Below are positions 1-7,977 of a stretch of 57,300 nt of DNA, in pieces. Origin of the DNA: Muribaculaceae bacterium (GTDB lineage: Bacteria; Bacteroidota; Bacteroidia; Bacteroidales; Muribaculaceae); assembly GCA_009775375.1 (NCBI GenBank), contig VSPO01000007.1, positions 1 through 57,300 of the forward strand, written 5' to 3'. A program made the position numbers and the translations under genes. Positions within the stretch are counted from its first letter, which is position 1. Each line of letters starts with the position of its first letter. Below the pieces are notes generated by a model that was given only the letters and a program-made list of their open reading frames with translations, did no database searches and was not told the origin of the DNA.

Positions 1-113
1 GGTTGGAACTTCCTTGCCTTTATCGTTATTTTCCTTAAAAAATTTCACAAATCAAATTAGTTTAGACAACTTCATATTCTGAAATGATAACAATATCGTC
101 ATCGTCGCGTTAA

Positions 114-138
114 TAAGTAAGTGTTCAGATTATTCCTA
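114..138 (+). repeat. Solitary copy of a 25-bp element end
   Basis: These 25 bases match positions 38958-38982 with a single difference (T118 versus C38962). At the second site the sequence is the left end of a 166-bp palindromic element. Here no inverted partner is visible within the next few hundred bases, so this is a solo end, a truncated copy, or the edge of something lost. It lies 28 bp upstream of the lipoprotein ATG at 166 and may form part of its leader. Confidence 0.6.
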
Positions 139-165
139 AGTAAGTATACCAAACCTCAAAAAAGA

Positions 166-645
166 ATGAAAGCATTATTTATTACATCTGCCTTGACGGC
201 TGCTTTATTGACGTCGTGTTCAGGCAGCAATAAAAAGGCTGACGACAGCAGTTCAGTGGTTTCCGAAGCTCCTGTTGAAAACAACGTTGACCTGAAAGGT
301 CGTTGGACTATCGAATGCATCGTTTTCAACGATTCCTTGACCGTGACCCCCTCCTCTGAAGTTCCCGGTGTTGCGCAGTACGCAGTATTCGAAGACGGTT
401 CCTTCTCCTTCAATACCAACTGCAACAGCATTCAGGGTGAATATCAATTGAAAGGGGACTCAATCCTGATTCCGGTTTCTTTGTCTACGGAGATGGCTTG
501 CGACAATATGGCCACCGAAGACGCGATTCGCAAGATTCTGCCGGGCATATACACCGTCAGCATGGAAAACGACTCCACCGTTCGCCTCGTTGCTTCTTCT
601 CCGGCCGGCTACATCCTGCTTCGCAGGGCCGACGACAACAAATAG
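166..645 (+). CDS. META-domain (HslJ-like) lipoprotein
   Basis: A 159-residue exported protein. The N-terminus MKALFITSALTAALLTSCSG is a lipoprotein signal with lipobox LTSC, so the mature protein should be lipid-anchored in the envelope. The body matches the META/HslJ pattern: a start 'LKGRW', then 'FNTNCN..QGEY' in the middle, the fold's usual G-x-W and F-x-x-x-C-N landmarks. META domains occur in heat-shock protein HslJ and many Bacteroidales lipoproteins; no enzymatic role is known. The reading frame is open upstream to a GTG at 121, but ATG 166 is preferred because it places the signal peptide at the N-terminus. The gene is followed 31 bp later by yccF on the same strand, possibly co-transcribed. 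No consensus promoter was found upstream. Confidence 0.85.
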   Translation: MKALFITSALTAALLTSCSGSNKKADDSSSVVSEAPVENNVDLKGRWTIECIVFNDSLTVTPSSEVPGVAQYAVFEDGSFSFNTNCNSIQGEYQLKGDSILIPVSLSTEMACDNMATEDAIRKILPGIYTVSMENDSTVRLVASSPAGYILLRRADDNK

Positions 646-676
646 TCCACATAAAAAATTTTTTTAATTTCCGATT

Positions 677-1048
677 ATGAATGTCTTGCTCAATATAATA
701 TGGGTGGTGTTCGGAGGGTTGATGATTGCCATTGAATATGCCATTTCGAGTGTGCTTATGATGGTGACGATCATAGGTATTCCCTTCGGGTTACAAACCC
801 TTAAGCTTGCCGTTGTTGCCCTTTGGCCTTTCGGAACCGACGTGGTTGGCGGAAGCTGGCCCAACGGATGTCTTGCAGGCATCATGAATGTGATCTGGTG
901 GTTTGTCGGCGGAATCCCCATTGCTTTGACTCATCTCCTTTGGGGCGTGATTTTTTGCATAACGATTGTCGGCATCCCATTCGGCATGCAGCATTTCAAG
1001 TTGATGCGCCTGGCTATCTTCCCCTTCGGGAAAGATATAAACCTCTAA
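677..1048 (+). CDS. yccF: YccF-family inner membrane protein
   Basis: A 123-residue hydrophobic protein with two similar halves, each carrying the YccF (DUF307) signature: 'IIGIPFGLQTLKLA..ALWPFG' near residues 33-53 and 'IVGIPFGMQHFKL..LAIFPFG' near 95-118. The repeated G-I-P-F-G loop and P-F-G end are diagnostic of the family. Three to four membrane segments are expected. The function is unknown; in Escherichia coli YccF is an uncharacterised inner membrane protein. ATG 677 follows an A/T-rich leader. The gene converges on the minus-strand beta-barrel gene at 1135 and is separated from it by a perfect hairpin. Confidence 0.9.
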   Translation: MNVLLNIIWVVFGGLMIAIEYAISSVLMMVTIIGIPFGLQTLKLAVVALWPFGTDVVGGSWPNGCLAGIMNVIWWFVGGIPIALTHLLWGVIFCITIVGIPFGMQHFKLMRLAIFPFGKDINL

Positions 1049-1058
1049 AACTTCGTCC

Positions 1059-1112
1059 TTATAAGACATCCTGCCGGATTCCAGAAATGGAATCCGGCAG
1101 GATGTCTTATAA
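1059..1112. terminator. Bidirectional hairpin, 25-bp perfect stem, GAAA loop
   Basis: Positions 1059-1083 and 1088-1112 are exact reverse complements, separated by the tetraloop GAAA (1084-1087). The hairpin sits between convergent genes (yccF ending 1048, beta-barrel gene ending 1135), so it is well placed to end transcription from both sides. There is no strong T-tract on either side, so a canonical intrinsic terminator is not fully met; blocking read-through or protecting 3' ends are alternatives. Confidence 0.75.
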
Positions 1113-1134
1113 ATCGTGCTTCCTTATAGCACGT

Positions 1135-2034
1135 CTACAATCCGATAAGCAGCCCTACCGTAAGAGGCCGGAAATTAAGTCCCGGGGCATCCATCACTTT
1201 CATTGGAGAATACCTGACGTAGACCCCTACTGCATTGCTTAATAATGATATGCTTCCAAAGAAATCAACTGTGAATCTGCGGGGTTGTATATCTTTAGTA
1301 AATTCCCTGCACTTATTCCCTGCCCCATCCTCATAGCTCGATTTCAAAGAGGCATAGGTATTGAAGTTCATCATAGGGCCGACCTTTAGGTTAATCGATG
1401 TCTTGGGGATTGCAAGCCTGTACAAAAGTGGAAACTGCAAGCTGAATATCTTCAGCCGGGAATTCCTCCCTTTTGCTCCCTCGGGATATTTCTCCCATTC
1501 TATTCCTTTCTCTTTATTGGCCACAAGTCTTTTCTCGGAAGTGGTTATCTTGTAGTTTCTCCAGTCGAAGCCCATGCCTAAGGAAATACCCGAAGCCTTA
1601 TATTTATATACGACACCTATGCAGCTTAGCCATCCTATCTCCAAAGATTTCGACCATTGAAGGCCTCCCTCTCCCGCCATGTCAGTTGCATTTGTCAGTC
1701 CGAGGCATAGCCCGTCGACTATGACATCCCAATGATAGGGCCATTCTATAAGAGTGCCATTTATGATAAAGCCGTTCTTAAGGAAAGACTCTGATTTTGA
1801 AGATTGTTTGGACACCACTGTTGACTCTTCCGGGAATAATGTGACGATAGTATCCACAGTGGAATCGCCAGTCACCTCGAATTTGGCGCCTTTCTGGTTT
1901 TCTGTTATCACTATTTTGGAAGGACCTTCAACGTTCAACAATGTGTCGGGATTTTCATTCTGGGCTGATGCAAATTGCACGCCTACAACCAATGATAATA
2001 TGAGAATGAGGATATTTAGTTTGTTCATTTTCAT
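1135..2034 (-). CDS. Exported outer-membrane beta-barrel-like protein, paralogue 1
   Basis: A 299-residue protein with a signal peptide (KLNILILILSLVVGVQFASA, cut near residue 24). After a charged, Thr/Ser-rich stretch, residues about 110-299 show alternating polar/hydrophobic strands with aromatic ends (for example 'FSLQFPLLYRL' and 'VGVYVRYSPM'), as in small outer-membrane beta-barrels. It resembles the next gene (2072-2968): both have 'SRL.(I/V)F', 'FT/LTVD', 'G(V)YV/GIYG' followed by 'SPM(K/R)', and end in a short strand. ATG 2034 and ATG 2028 are both possible starts. It is the last gene of an ECF sigma factor operon. Substrate or function is not known. Confidence 0.7.
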   Translation of the reverse strand: MKMNKLNILILILSLVVGVQFASAQNENPDTLLNVEGPSKIVITENQKGAKFEVTGDSTVDTIVTLFPEESTVVSKQSSKSESFLKNGFIINGTLIEWPYHWDVIVDGLCLGLTNATDMAGEGGLQWSKSLEIGWLSCIGVVYKYKASGISLGMGFDWRNYKITTSEKRLVANKEKGIEWEKYPEGAKGRNSRLKIFSLQFPLLYRLAIPKTSINLKVGPMMNFNTYASLKSSYEDGAGNKCREFTKDIQPRRFTVDFFGSISLLSNAVGVYVRYSPMKVMDAPGLNFRPLTVGLLIGL

Positions 2035-2071
2035 CTCTGTTTATAGTTTTAGAATACTCAAGATTAAAATA

Positions 2072-2968
2072 TTAAAAATCAAGGTCAATTCCAATCGACC
2101 ATCCCTTCACGGCCGGTCCGTACGTCTTGTCGAACATTCGCATAGGGCTCCAGCTCCCATAAATCCCGACGCCTCCCAAGTTCAATGAAGCCATCCCATC
2201 TACGGTCAGAAGGTTTTGCTGCAGTCCTTTATAGCTCCACTTTGTATTTGCCTTCCCTAATCCGGACTCGGTGAATGCCTTGGCATACGTGTTAAGATTG
2301 ACTATGCCTCCTATCGAGAATTTAAGTGCCTTATAAATTCTTTGGGTATAAATGACGGGTATATGAAATTGAAACACGTCAAGCCTCGAATGCTTCACCT
2401 CCCCATCCTCTTCCCATGGAAAGAGAGAAATCTTGTCCCCCTCTTTCCCATAGACAAAGCCGTCGTCGGCAAGCAGCCTTTTAAATCCGAATCCGGCTCC
2501 TATCTCCAGCTCCGCGCCTCTTCGTTTCCACGAGAATCCTATCAGATCCCTTATCCCGACTTCAAAGCAATTCTTGATATTGCCCTTGTCGCCATAGTTG
2601 AAGCGCCACCCCCAATAAATATGCCTTAAGCCGGTGACGTCGCGATATGTCCTGACCTTTCTCTTGTTGTCGCGTTCTTCTTCTATGCTCCTGGTTTTGA
2701 AAAAAGGAAGATCCATTCCCCAGTCGTCGTTGAAATCTTTAGTGTCGCGTGTAGATGCCTTGACGCTCACCTCGTATATAAACCGGGTCTTTCCGCCGAG
2801 GTCATCGATATAGTCGGCCTCCAACGTTGTTTTGTTGCCTTGACGCGTGATGAGGATTTTGCTTGCATCCTCAATTGTCTTCACTGTGTCGCGCTGTTCT
2901 TGCGCTGAAACATTGGCATGTAAGGATACCATGGCCAGCACACATGCAGTTATAAGTTTAGCATTCAT
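2072..2968 (-). CDS. Exported outer-membrane beta-barrel-like protein, paralogue 2
   Basis: A 298-residue protein with a clear signal peptide (MNAKLITACVLAMVSLHANVSA). After the cleavage site the sequence 'TVKTIEDASKILITRQGNKTTLEAD' style region parallels 'GPSKIVITENQKGAKFEV' in the neighbour at 1135-2034, and both continue with a C-terminal region of short amphipathic strands ending in an aromatic residue (final F here). Outer-membrane location is inferred from this pattern. It is 37 bp upstream of paralogue 1 and 23 bp downstream of the gene at 2992, consistent with one transcript. A tandem duplication within the sigma-factor operon is the simplest history. No specific function can be assigned. 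Confidence 0.7.
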   Translation of the reverse strand: MNAKLITACVLAMVSLHANVSAQEQRDTVKTIEDASKILITRQGNKTTLEADYIDDLGGKTRFIYEVSVKASTRDTKDFNDDWGMDLPFFKTRSIEEERDNKRKVRTYRDVTGLRHIYWGWRFNYGDKGNIKNCFEVGIRDLIGFSWKRRGAELEIGAGFGFKRLLADDGFVYGKEGDKISLFPWEEDGEVKHSRLDVFQFHIPVIYTQRIYKALKFSIGGIVNLNTYAKAFTESGLGKANTKWSYKGLQQNLLTVDGMASLNLGGVGIYGSWSPMRMFDKTYGPAVKGWSIGIDLDF

Positions 2969-2991
2969 ATAGATATATTTATTTGTGTCTG

Positions 2992-3429
2992 TTATTTGAT
3001 CATTGCTTTTACGGAAGCTGAATCAAGATTCCCCTCAATATATATTAAGGTGGATTTCTCCTTCCCTGCAGGCCTTCGGTTGAGATATAACATATATCTT
3101 CGGTTTATGCCAGAGCCGCCCAATGAATAGAATCCAAAATAAAGTTGGCCTCCACGGTAGGATACGTCTTTTTCCACCGCTTTGCACCCATCCTTTATTA
3201 CGGCCTGCGAAAGCTTGTCGGCCAGCGCGGTGTCATCCGTTATGGATATGCTTTTATATTTCTCCAGTCCGCGGTCCTCCAATTGCTTTCCTGAGAGCGA
3301 CACCACCGTCACTTTCGGATTCGATGTATATTCCGAGGTGAAGAATGGATAGATGTTCAATCCTCTTTGAGCCAGAATAGATGCCGACCCAAGTATCATC
3401 AGTATGAAAGTCAGTGTGATTCTTTTCAT
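2992..3429 (-). CDS. Small exported protein in ECF sigma operon (DUF4252/DUF6108-like)
   Basis: A 145-residue protein with a signal peptide (MKRITLTFILMILGSASILA). The remainder, with 'VTVVSLSGKQLED' near residue 39 and a final '(L)IYIEGNLDSASVKAMIK', resembles the small secreted proteins of the DUF4252/DUF6108 type that often sit next to ECF sigma factors in Bacteroidetes; this family assignment is from memory of the pattern and is tentative. It is 11 bp downstream of the putative anti-sigma gene. Probably periplasmic. No catalytic motif was seen. Confidence 0.65.
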   Translation of the reverse strand: MKRITLTFILMILGSASILAQRGLNIYPFFTSEYTSNPKVTVVSLSGKQLEDRGLEKYKSISITDDTALADKLSQAVIKDGCKAVEKDVSYRGGQLYFGFYSLGGSGINRRYMLYLNRRPAGKEKSTLIYIEGNLDSASVKAMIK

Positions 3430-3440
3430 ATCTTCCTTTT

Positions 3441-3893
3441 TTATTCTATTTCGGTTAATACCTCGCTAAAGTCATTCAGGTCGGCGTTTATAAGGTTTTC
3501 TATCTCATCTGCCGCCTCCGACATCTCTCCCAATTCATTCGCCATAAGAGTCATGACCACTTCTCTATCCTCACATCGCTCACCCCCTATGTAAGCAAAG
3601 CATTCGGAAGGCGTATTCTGAGGCATTATAAGGGAAAATGCAAATGTTACCGCCACGATTATAGCAGCTGCTGCCGAGACATATGCGATAATCCTGTTTC
3701 TATTCAAATCTCCTTTCCGTCCTCCTCCGGATTCAGATATTCCTGAATATCCCATCACGGCGAGAGCTTCATCCACTGCCTCGTCTTCTCCCTCAAAAGA
3801 GAGAAGCTCTTGGCATAGTTTCTTTTCCATGCCGACCGTCAGATTCCCCTCGAAATAGTCATCTATCAATTTATGCAGTTTTTCTATATTCAT
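3441..3893 (-). CDS. Putative membrane anti-sigma factor
   Basis: A 150-residue protein with a cytoplasmic N-terminal part of about 65 residues, one membrane segment near residues 70-90 ('IIAYVSAAAAIIVAVTFAF') and an acidic C-terminal part outside the cytoplasm. It starts within the last bases of the sigma factor gene (ATGA overlap at 3890-3893), the usual arrangement for a sigma/anti-sigma pair made in fixed ratio. There is no H-x3-C-x2-C zinc motif and no FecR domain, so it belongs to neither of the best-known anti-sigma classes; the role is inferred from topology and position. The N-terminal 'LHKLIDDYFEGNLT' resembles short anti-sigma N-termini common in Bacteroidetes. Confidence 0.7.
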   Translation of the reverse strand: MNIEKLHKLIDDYFEGNLTVGMEKKLCQELLSFEGEDEAVDEALAVMGYSGISESGGGRKGDLNRNRIIAYVSAAAAIIVAVTFAFSLIMPQNTPSECFAYIGGERCEDREVVMTLMANELGEMSEAADEIENLINADLNDFSEVLTEIE

Positions 3894-4378
3894 GATTGTC
3901 TCCTTTCTTTATAAATCTCTCTTATCGTCTTTCTTGCTCTCGACACGATCATTCGTGCATTTGCCTCGCTTATGCCGAAGTGCTCCGCTATTTCATCGAA
4001 GTCCCATCCGTCTCTATCCCTGCGGAAGAGAATGTCTCTGTCGCGACTTGATAGTCTTTCTTCCACGAGCCGGCTGACTTCCCGGTAGGTCTCGGATATT
4101 GCCGACTCCTCATCCTTCTCTTGAAATAAGATATCGACTCCCTCAAGACTTGTCGAAGGATGCGTGCTGCGGGCCCGGATTTTGTCGATGCGGATATTTC
4201 TTGCGGCCACGGATAGCAGTCCCTCCGCCTGCTTCTCTCCGTGAATCTCCTCTTTGCGTGTCCACAGGCGGCAAAAGGCGTCCTGCAGCGCATCTTCCGA
4301 ATCATCGTCCGAAGCATTCGCGACCCGCATCCTTGCGCGGATTCGTTTGAAAGCCGTTGTTAAAAATTCTCCTTTCAT
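3890..4378 (-). CDS. ECF-family RNA polymerase sigma factor
   Basis: A 162-residue sigma-70 family protein. Region 2 is seen in 'DALQDAFCRLWTRKEE' (about residues 27-42) and region 4 in 'DFDEIAEHFGISEANARMIV' (about residues 129-148), a helix-turn-helix followed by a basic end 'SRARKTIREIY'. Regions 1 and 3 are absent, as expected for the extracytoplasmic-function group. The frame is open upstream to 4516, but ATG 4378 is chosen because it gives the normal ECF N-terminus and length. It leads a minus-strand operon with an anti-sigma candidate and three exported proteins, so it probably controls an envelope response, including its own operon. It diverges from the tricorn-like protease gene. Confidence 0.9.
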   Translation of the reverse strand: MKGEFLTTAFKRIRARMRVANASDDDSEDALQDAFCRLWTRKEEIHGEKQAEGLLSVAARNIRIDKIRARSTHPSTSLEGVDILFQEKDEESAISETYREVSRLVEERLSSRDRDILFRRDRDGWDFDEIAEHFGISEANARMIVSRARKTIREIYKERRQS

Positions 4379-4429
4379 CTGCTTGTAATACGAAGAAGCA
4401 TAAAGTTTGCAACAAAATAAATGATTTTT

Positions 4430-4461
4430 TTTGATAATTCCCCAATCTTTGATTACTTTTG
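4430..4461 (+). promoter_or_regulatory. Bacteroidetes-type promoter of tricorn-like gene
   Basis: A -33 TTTG (4430-4433) and a -7 TACTTTTG (4454-4461, consensus TAnnTTTG) are separated by 20 nt, the established spacing for the primary sigma factor of Bacteroides. Transcription would start near 4468, about 108 nt before ATG 4576. The site lies in the 197-bp divergent region shared with the ECF sigma operon. A weaker minus-strand candidate (TTATTTTG complement at 4413-4420) could serve that operon. Confidence 0.7.
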
Positions 4462-4575
4462 CATTGAAGTTGCACAGACATCCCACGTATCGGAAAGATT
4501 CTTTATATGGCTTCACAAAAAGTCGCCACCGAGCTGCGAATGACGCGCACCTTCATTAATTACAAACTATTTCTC

Positions 4576-7500
4576 ATGAAAAGATTACTGACCCTTTCCC
4601 TTCTCGCTGCAAGCTTGGCTTCCGCAAATGCAGCCGAGAATGCCAGATGGCTTCGTGACGCAGCCATTTCTCCTGATGGTTCAAAAATCGCTTTTACCTA
4701 CAAGGGTAATATCTTTACTGTCCCTTCATCCGGTGGCAATGCAGTGCAAATCACGTCAAACAATGCATATGATTGTAAGCCCGTTTGGTCGCCCGACGGC
4801 AAGAAAATCGTGTTCACAAGCACTCGCGAAGGTTCCGACGACATTTTCATAACCTCTGCCAATGGTGGCACGCCTCGACGCCTGACCACCAATAGCGGCA
4901 ATGAGCAGCCCCTGACTTTTTTCAACGACAGCACTCTCCTTTTCAATGCCTCTCAGCTCGTTGGGAAAAATACTTCAAGGGCTCCCTTCCTCTCGCAGAT
5001 ATATTCCATAAACGTCTACTCAAATAATCCCCGCCCCAAGCTTTTCCTCTCCGTTCCGGTGGTCTCCGCCAACGCCAATTCCAAAGGAGAGATTCTTTAT
5101 CAAGACAGGAAAGGGGTGGAAGACGTGCTGCGTAAGCATGAACGCTCTTCCGGCACGGCCGATGTCTGGCTATATAAAAACGGTGATTTCTCTCAGCTCA
5201 CCAATTTCAACGGTGGCGACCAGTCGCCTGTATGGGGGAAAGGTGACACCTACTATTATGTGAGCGAAAAAGACGGCACGCTCAACGTTTTCGAATCCAC
5301 CCTCGGAGGAAAGACAGAAAAGCAGCTGACTAAGTTTACGAAGCATCCCGTCCGTTCCCTCTCCTCAGCTTCCAACGGTATGCTTGCTTTCTCTTGGGAC
5401 GGAGACATCTATACCCTTAAGCCCGGCTCCGAGCCGAAGAAACTCAACGTTTTGGTGACGGCCGACAACTACGACAGCGACCTCGTGAAGCGATATATCA
5501 GCAATGGGGCTTCCGACATCGTGGTGTCGCCGGAAGGGAAAGAGGTGGCTTTCATCGTAAGAGGCGACCTCTATGTGACTTCTACCGAGTATAAGACCAC
5601 CAAGCGAATCACCGACACCCCGGCGCAGGAACGCACTGCCTCTTTCTCTCCCGACGGCAGAACAATCGTATTCGATAGTGATGTCGACGGCGTTTGGCAG
5701 CTTTTCACTGCTAAAATCAAAAACGACAAAGAGAAGGAATTCGCCTACGCTTCCGACATAGTCATTGAGCCTCTTTATAAATGCGCTACGTCGGCTATGC
5801 AGCCCGCGTTCTCTCCCGATGGGAAAAAGGTTGCTTTCCTCGAAGATCGCACAGCCCTTAAGGTAATTGATCTTGCGACAAAGAAAGTCGTGACCGCCCT
5901 TGATGGCAAATACAACTATTCATACAGCGATGGCGATGTGCCTTTCGCTTGGAGTCCTGACAGCAAATGGCTCATTATTTCATACATCGGCAACAGCGGA
6001 TGGAACAACACTGACATTGCCCTCGTCAAAGCGGATGGCTCTCAAGTAGTCGACCTGACTGAAAGCGGCCATTCCGACGGAAATCCAAAATGGGCTCTCA
6101 ATGGGAAGGCCATAACCTATTCCACCGGCAAATACGGCATGAAGGCGCAAGGGTCTTGGGGAAATCAGGAAGACGTGATTCTCATGGCTCTCGACCCGGA
6201 AGCTTGGGAAAAGTTTAATTTCACGGAAGAAGAGGCCGCCCTTGCCGAAAAAGCTGAAAAAGATTCAAAGGATGAAGCGAAAGATGATTCCAAAGACGAT
6301 AAGAAAGGAAAAGGGAAAAAAGGAAAGAAAGGCAAAAAGGAGAAAGACGTGAAAAAAGAGGAGAAAGAGACTGTTCTCGATCTTGCAAACCGTCGTTATC
6401 GCACTCGCCGTCTGACCGGGCGTTCCTCCAACATGTGGGATTATTTCCTGTCTCCCAAGGGCGACAAGCTCTATTTCGTGGCAGCTTCCACTGAAGGAGG
6501 CTACAGCATCCACGTTAAAGATCTCAAAAAGGGTGACACCAAGGTGCTTCTTAAAGGAGTGGCCGGGGCTTTGAATCCCGATAAAAAGGGGGAAAATCTT
6601 TTTGTCCTTTCCAATTCCGGGATTAAGAAGATCACTCTTTCAAATGCCAACGTAAAAGACATTGAATTTGATGCCCCCTACGATCGCAAGCCGTCTCTCG
6701 AAAGGGCATATATCTTCGACCACATGGCGAATCAGGTCAGAGACAAATTCTATGATGAAAATCTCCATGGTGTGGATTGGGAATACTACACCAACCATTA
6801 CCGCGAATTCCTTCCCTATATCTCCAACAACCGTGATTTCGCCACTCTCTTGAGCGAAATCCTTGGTGAGCTCAACGCCTCTCACACGGGCGGAAGATTC
6901 TATGGCGGCCGTCCCTCTCTTTCCACGGCTTCGCTTGGTGCCTATTTCGATGAGAATTATGATGGCGACGGTCTCAAGGTAGCTGAAATCTTCCCGCGTG
7001 GCCCTCTTGCTGCCAAGACTGCCGACATTAAGCCCGGCGATGTCATAACCTCCATTGATGGAGAGGTCATAAAAGCAGGGGAAGACTATTTCCCGATGCT
7101 TGAAGGAAAGAGCGGTGAGAAGGTTAGACTTGGAATCCGTAAGGCCAATGGCACGACAGCGGAGGCTGTCGTGAAGCCGATAAGCAGCGGAATGCAGTCG
7201 GAAATGGCCTATCAGCGTTGGGTGGAGCGCAACGAGCAGATTGCCGACAGTCTATCCGGTGGAAAGATTGGCTATGTCCACGTCCGTGGCATGGATGGCA
7301 ATAGCTATCAGGTAGTCTACGACCGTATTCTCGGTAAATATCGCGATTGCGACGCTATCGTTGTTGATACTCGGTTCAACGGCGGTGGTTGGCTTCACAA
7401 CGACCTTGCTATTCTTCTCGGTGGCAAGCAATACGTCACTTTCAAACCACGTGGACGTGAGATCGGACATGAGCCCTTCGCTCAGTGGAACAAACCGTCG

Positions 7501-7821
7501 GTGATGCTTGTCAATGAAAGCAACTATAGTGATGCCCACGGTGCTCCGTTCGTTTATCAGACCCTTGGCCTCGGCGAAGTGGTGGGTGCTCCCATTCCGG
7601 GCACAATGACTGCAGTTTGGTGGGAGACCCAGATTGATCCTACCCTGGTATTCGGAATCCCGCAGGTGACGAACGTCGCTATGGATGGCACCATTTTGGA
7701 AAATCATCAACTTAATCCCGATATAGTTATATACAATGCCCCGGCAGATGTCGAAAAAGGCATCGACTCCCAGCTTGAAGGTGCCGTGAAGCATCTGATG
7801 AAGAAAACGGGCAACAAGTAA
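4576..7821 (+). CDS. Tricorn-like S41 serine protease
   Basis: A 1081-residue exported protease of the tricorn type (MEROPS S41B). A signal peptide (MKRLLTLSLLAASLASANA) is followed by WD40-like beta-propeller repeats ('SPDG(K/S/R)', about residues 35-530), then a lysine-rich linker (about 560-600), a further propeller segment, a helical part, a PDZ domain (about 795-880) and the catalytic core. Comparison with the archaeal tricorn tetrad Ser745-His746-Ser965-Glu1023 suggests Ser769-His770 ('NASHTGG'), Ser985 ('NYSDAHG') and Glu1042 ('LENHQLNPD'), with near-identical spacing. It should degrade peptides in the periplasm. The frame opens at 4507, but ATG 4576 starts the signal peptide. A terminator follows at 7851. 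Confidence 0.92.
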   Translation: MKRLLTLSLLAASLASANAAENARWLRDAAISPDGSKIAFTYKGNIFTVPSSGGNAVQITSNNAYDCKPVWSPDGKKIVFTSTREGSDDIFITSANGGTPRRLTTNSGNEQPLTFFNDSTLLFNASQLVGKNTSRAPFLSQIYSINVYSNNPRPKLFLSVPVVSANANSKGEILYQDRKGVEDVLRKHERSSGTADVWLYKNGDFSQLTNFNGGDQSPVWGKGDTYYYVSEKDGTLNVFESTLGGKTEKQLTKFTKHPVRSLSSASNGMLAFSWDGDIYTLKPGSEPKKLNVLVTADNYDSDLVKRYISNGASDIVVSPEGKEVAFIVRGDLYVTSTEYKTTKRITDTPAQERTASFSPDGRTIVFDSDVDGVWQLFTAKIKNDKEKEFAYASDIVIEPLYKCATSAMQPAFSPDGKKVAFLEDRTALKVIDLATKKVVTALDGKYNYSYSDGDVPFAWSPDSKWLIISYIGNSGWNNTDIALVKADGSQVVDLTESGHSDGNPKWALNGKAITYSTGKYGMKAQGSWGNQEDVILMALDPEAWEKFNFTEEEAALAEKAEKDSKDEAKDDSKDDKKGKGKKGKKGKKEKDVKKEEKETVLDLANRRYRTRRLTGRSSNMWDYFLSPKGDKLYFVAASTEGGYSIHVKDLKKGDTKVLLKGVAGALNPDKKGENLFVLSNSGIKKITLSNANVKDIEFDAPYDRKPSLERAYIFDHMANQVRDKFYDENLHGVDWEYYTNHYREFLPYISNNRDFATLLSEILGELNASHTGGRFYGGRPSLSTASLGAYFDENYDGDGLKVAEIFPRGPLAAKTADIKPGDVITSIDGEVIKAGEDYFPMLEGKSGEKVRLGIRKANGTTAEAVVKPISSGMQSEMAYQRWVERNEQIADSLSGGKIGYVHVRGMDGNSYQVVYDRILGKYRDCDAIVVDTRFNGGGWLHNDLAILLGGKQYVTFKPRGREIGHEPFAQWNKPSVMLVNESNYSDAHGAPFVYQTLGLGEVVGAPIPGTMTAVWWETQIDPTLVFGIPQVTNVAMDGTILENHQLNPDIVIYNAPADVEKGIDSQLEGAVKHLMKKTGNK

Positions 7822-7850
7822 GCATACATTGTTTTTACTCAACAAGCGTT

Positions 7851-7886
7851 CCGGACTCGTCGTGATGACGAGTCCGGTTCTTTTTT
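7851..7886 (+). terminator. Intrinsic terminator after tricorn-like gene
   Basis: An 11-bp perfect stem (7851-7861 with 7867-7877, CCGGACTCGTC and complement) with a 5-nt loop is followed by TTC and a run of six T. It ends 30 bp after the tricorn stop codon. Confidence 0.9.
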
Positions 7887-7935
7887 ATATTGAAGAATAT
7901 TGCCACGGGATAATGGAATTTCAAATCGGATTTAT

Positions 7936-7943
7936 TACCTTTG
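7936..7943 (+). promoter_or_regulatory. -7 promoter element of dnaE
   Basis: TACCTTTG matches the Bacteroidetes -7 consensus TAnnTTTG, 35 bp before the dnaE ATG at 7978. The -33 position (around 7913) reads ATGG, so that element is weak. The 21 bases at 7934-7954 match those at the tricorn promoter (4452-4472) with one difference. Confidence 0.55.
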
Positions 7944-7977
7944 CATTGAAGTTGAACAACATTTTCTCAATACATCA

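Noticed and set aside
7252..7845. 197-residue minus-strand open frame at the end of the tricorn-like gene
   Set aside because: Antisense to the catalytic domain of the protease; no family resemblance.
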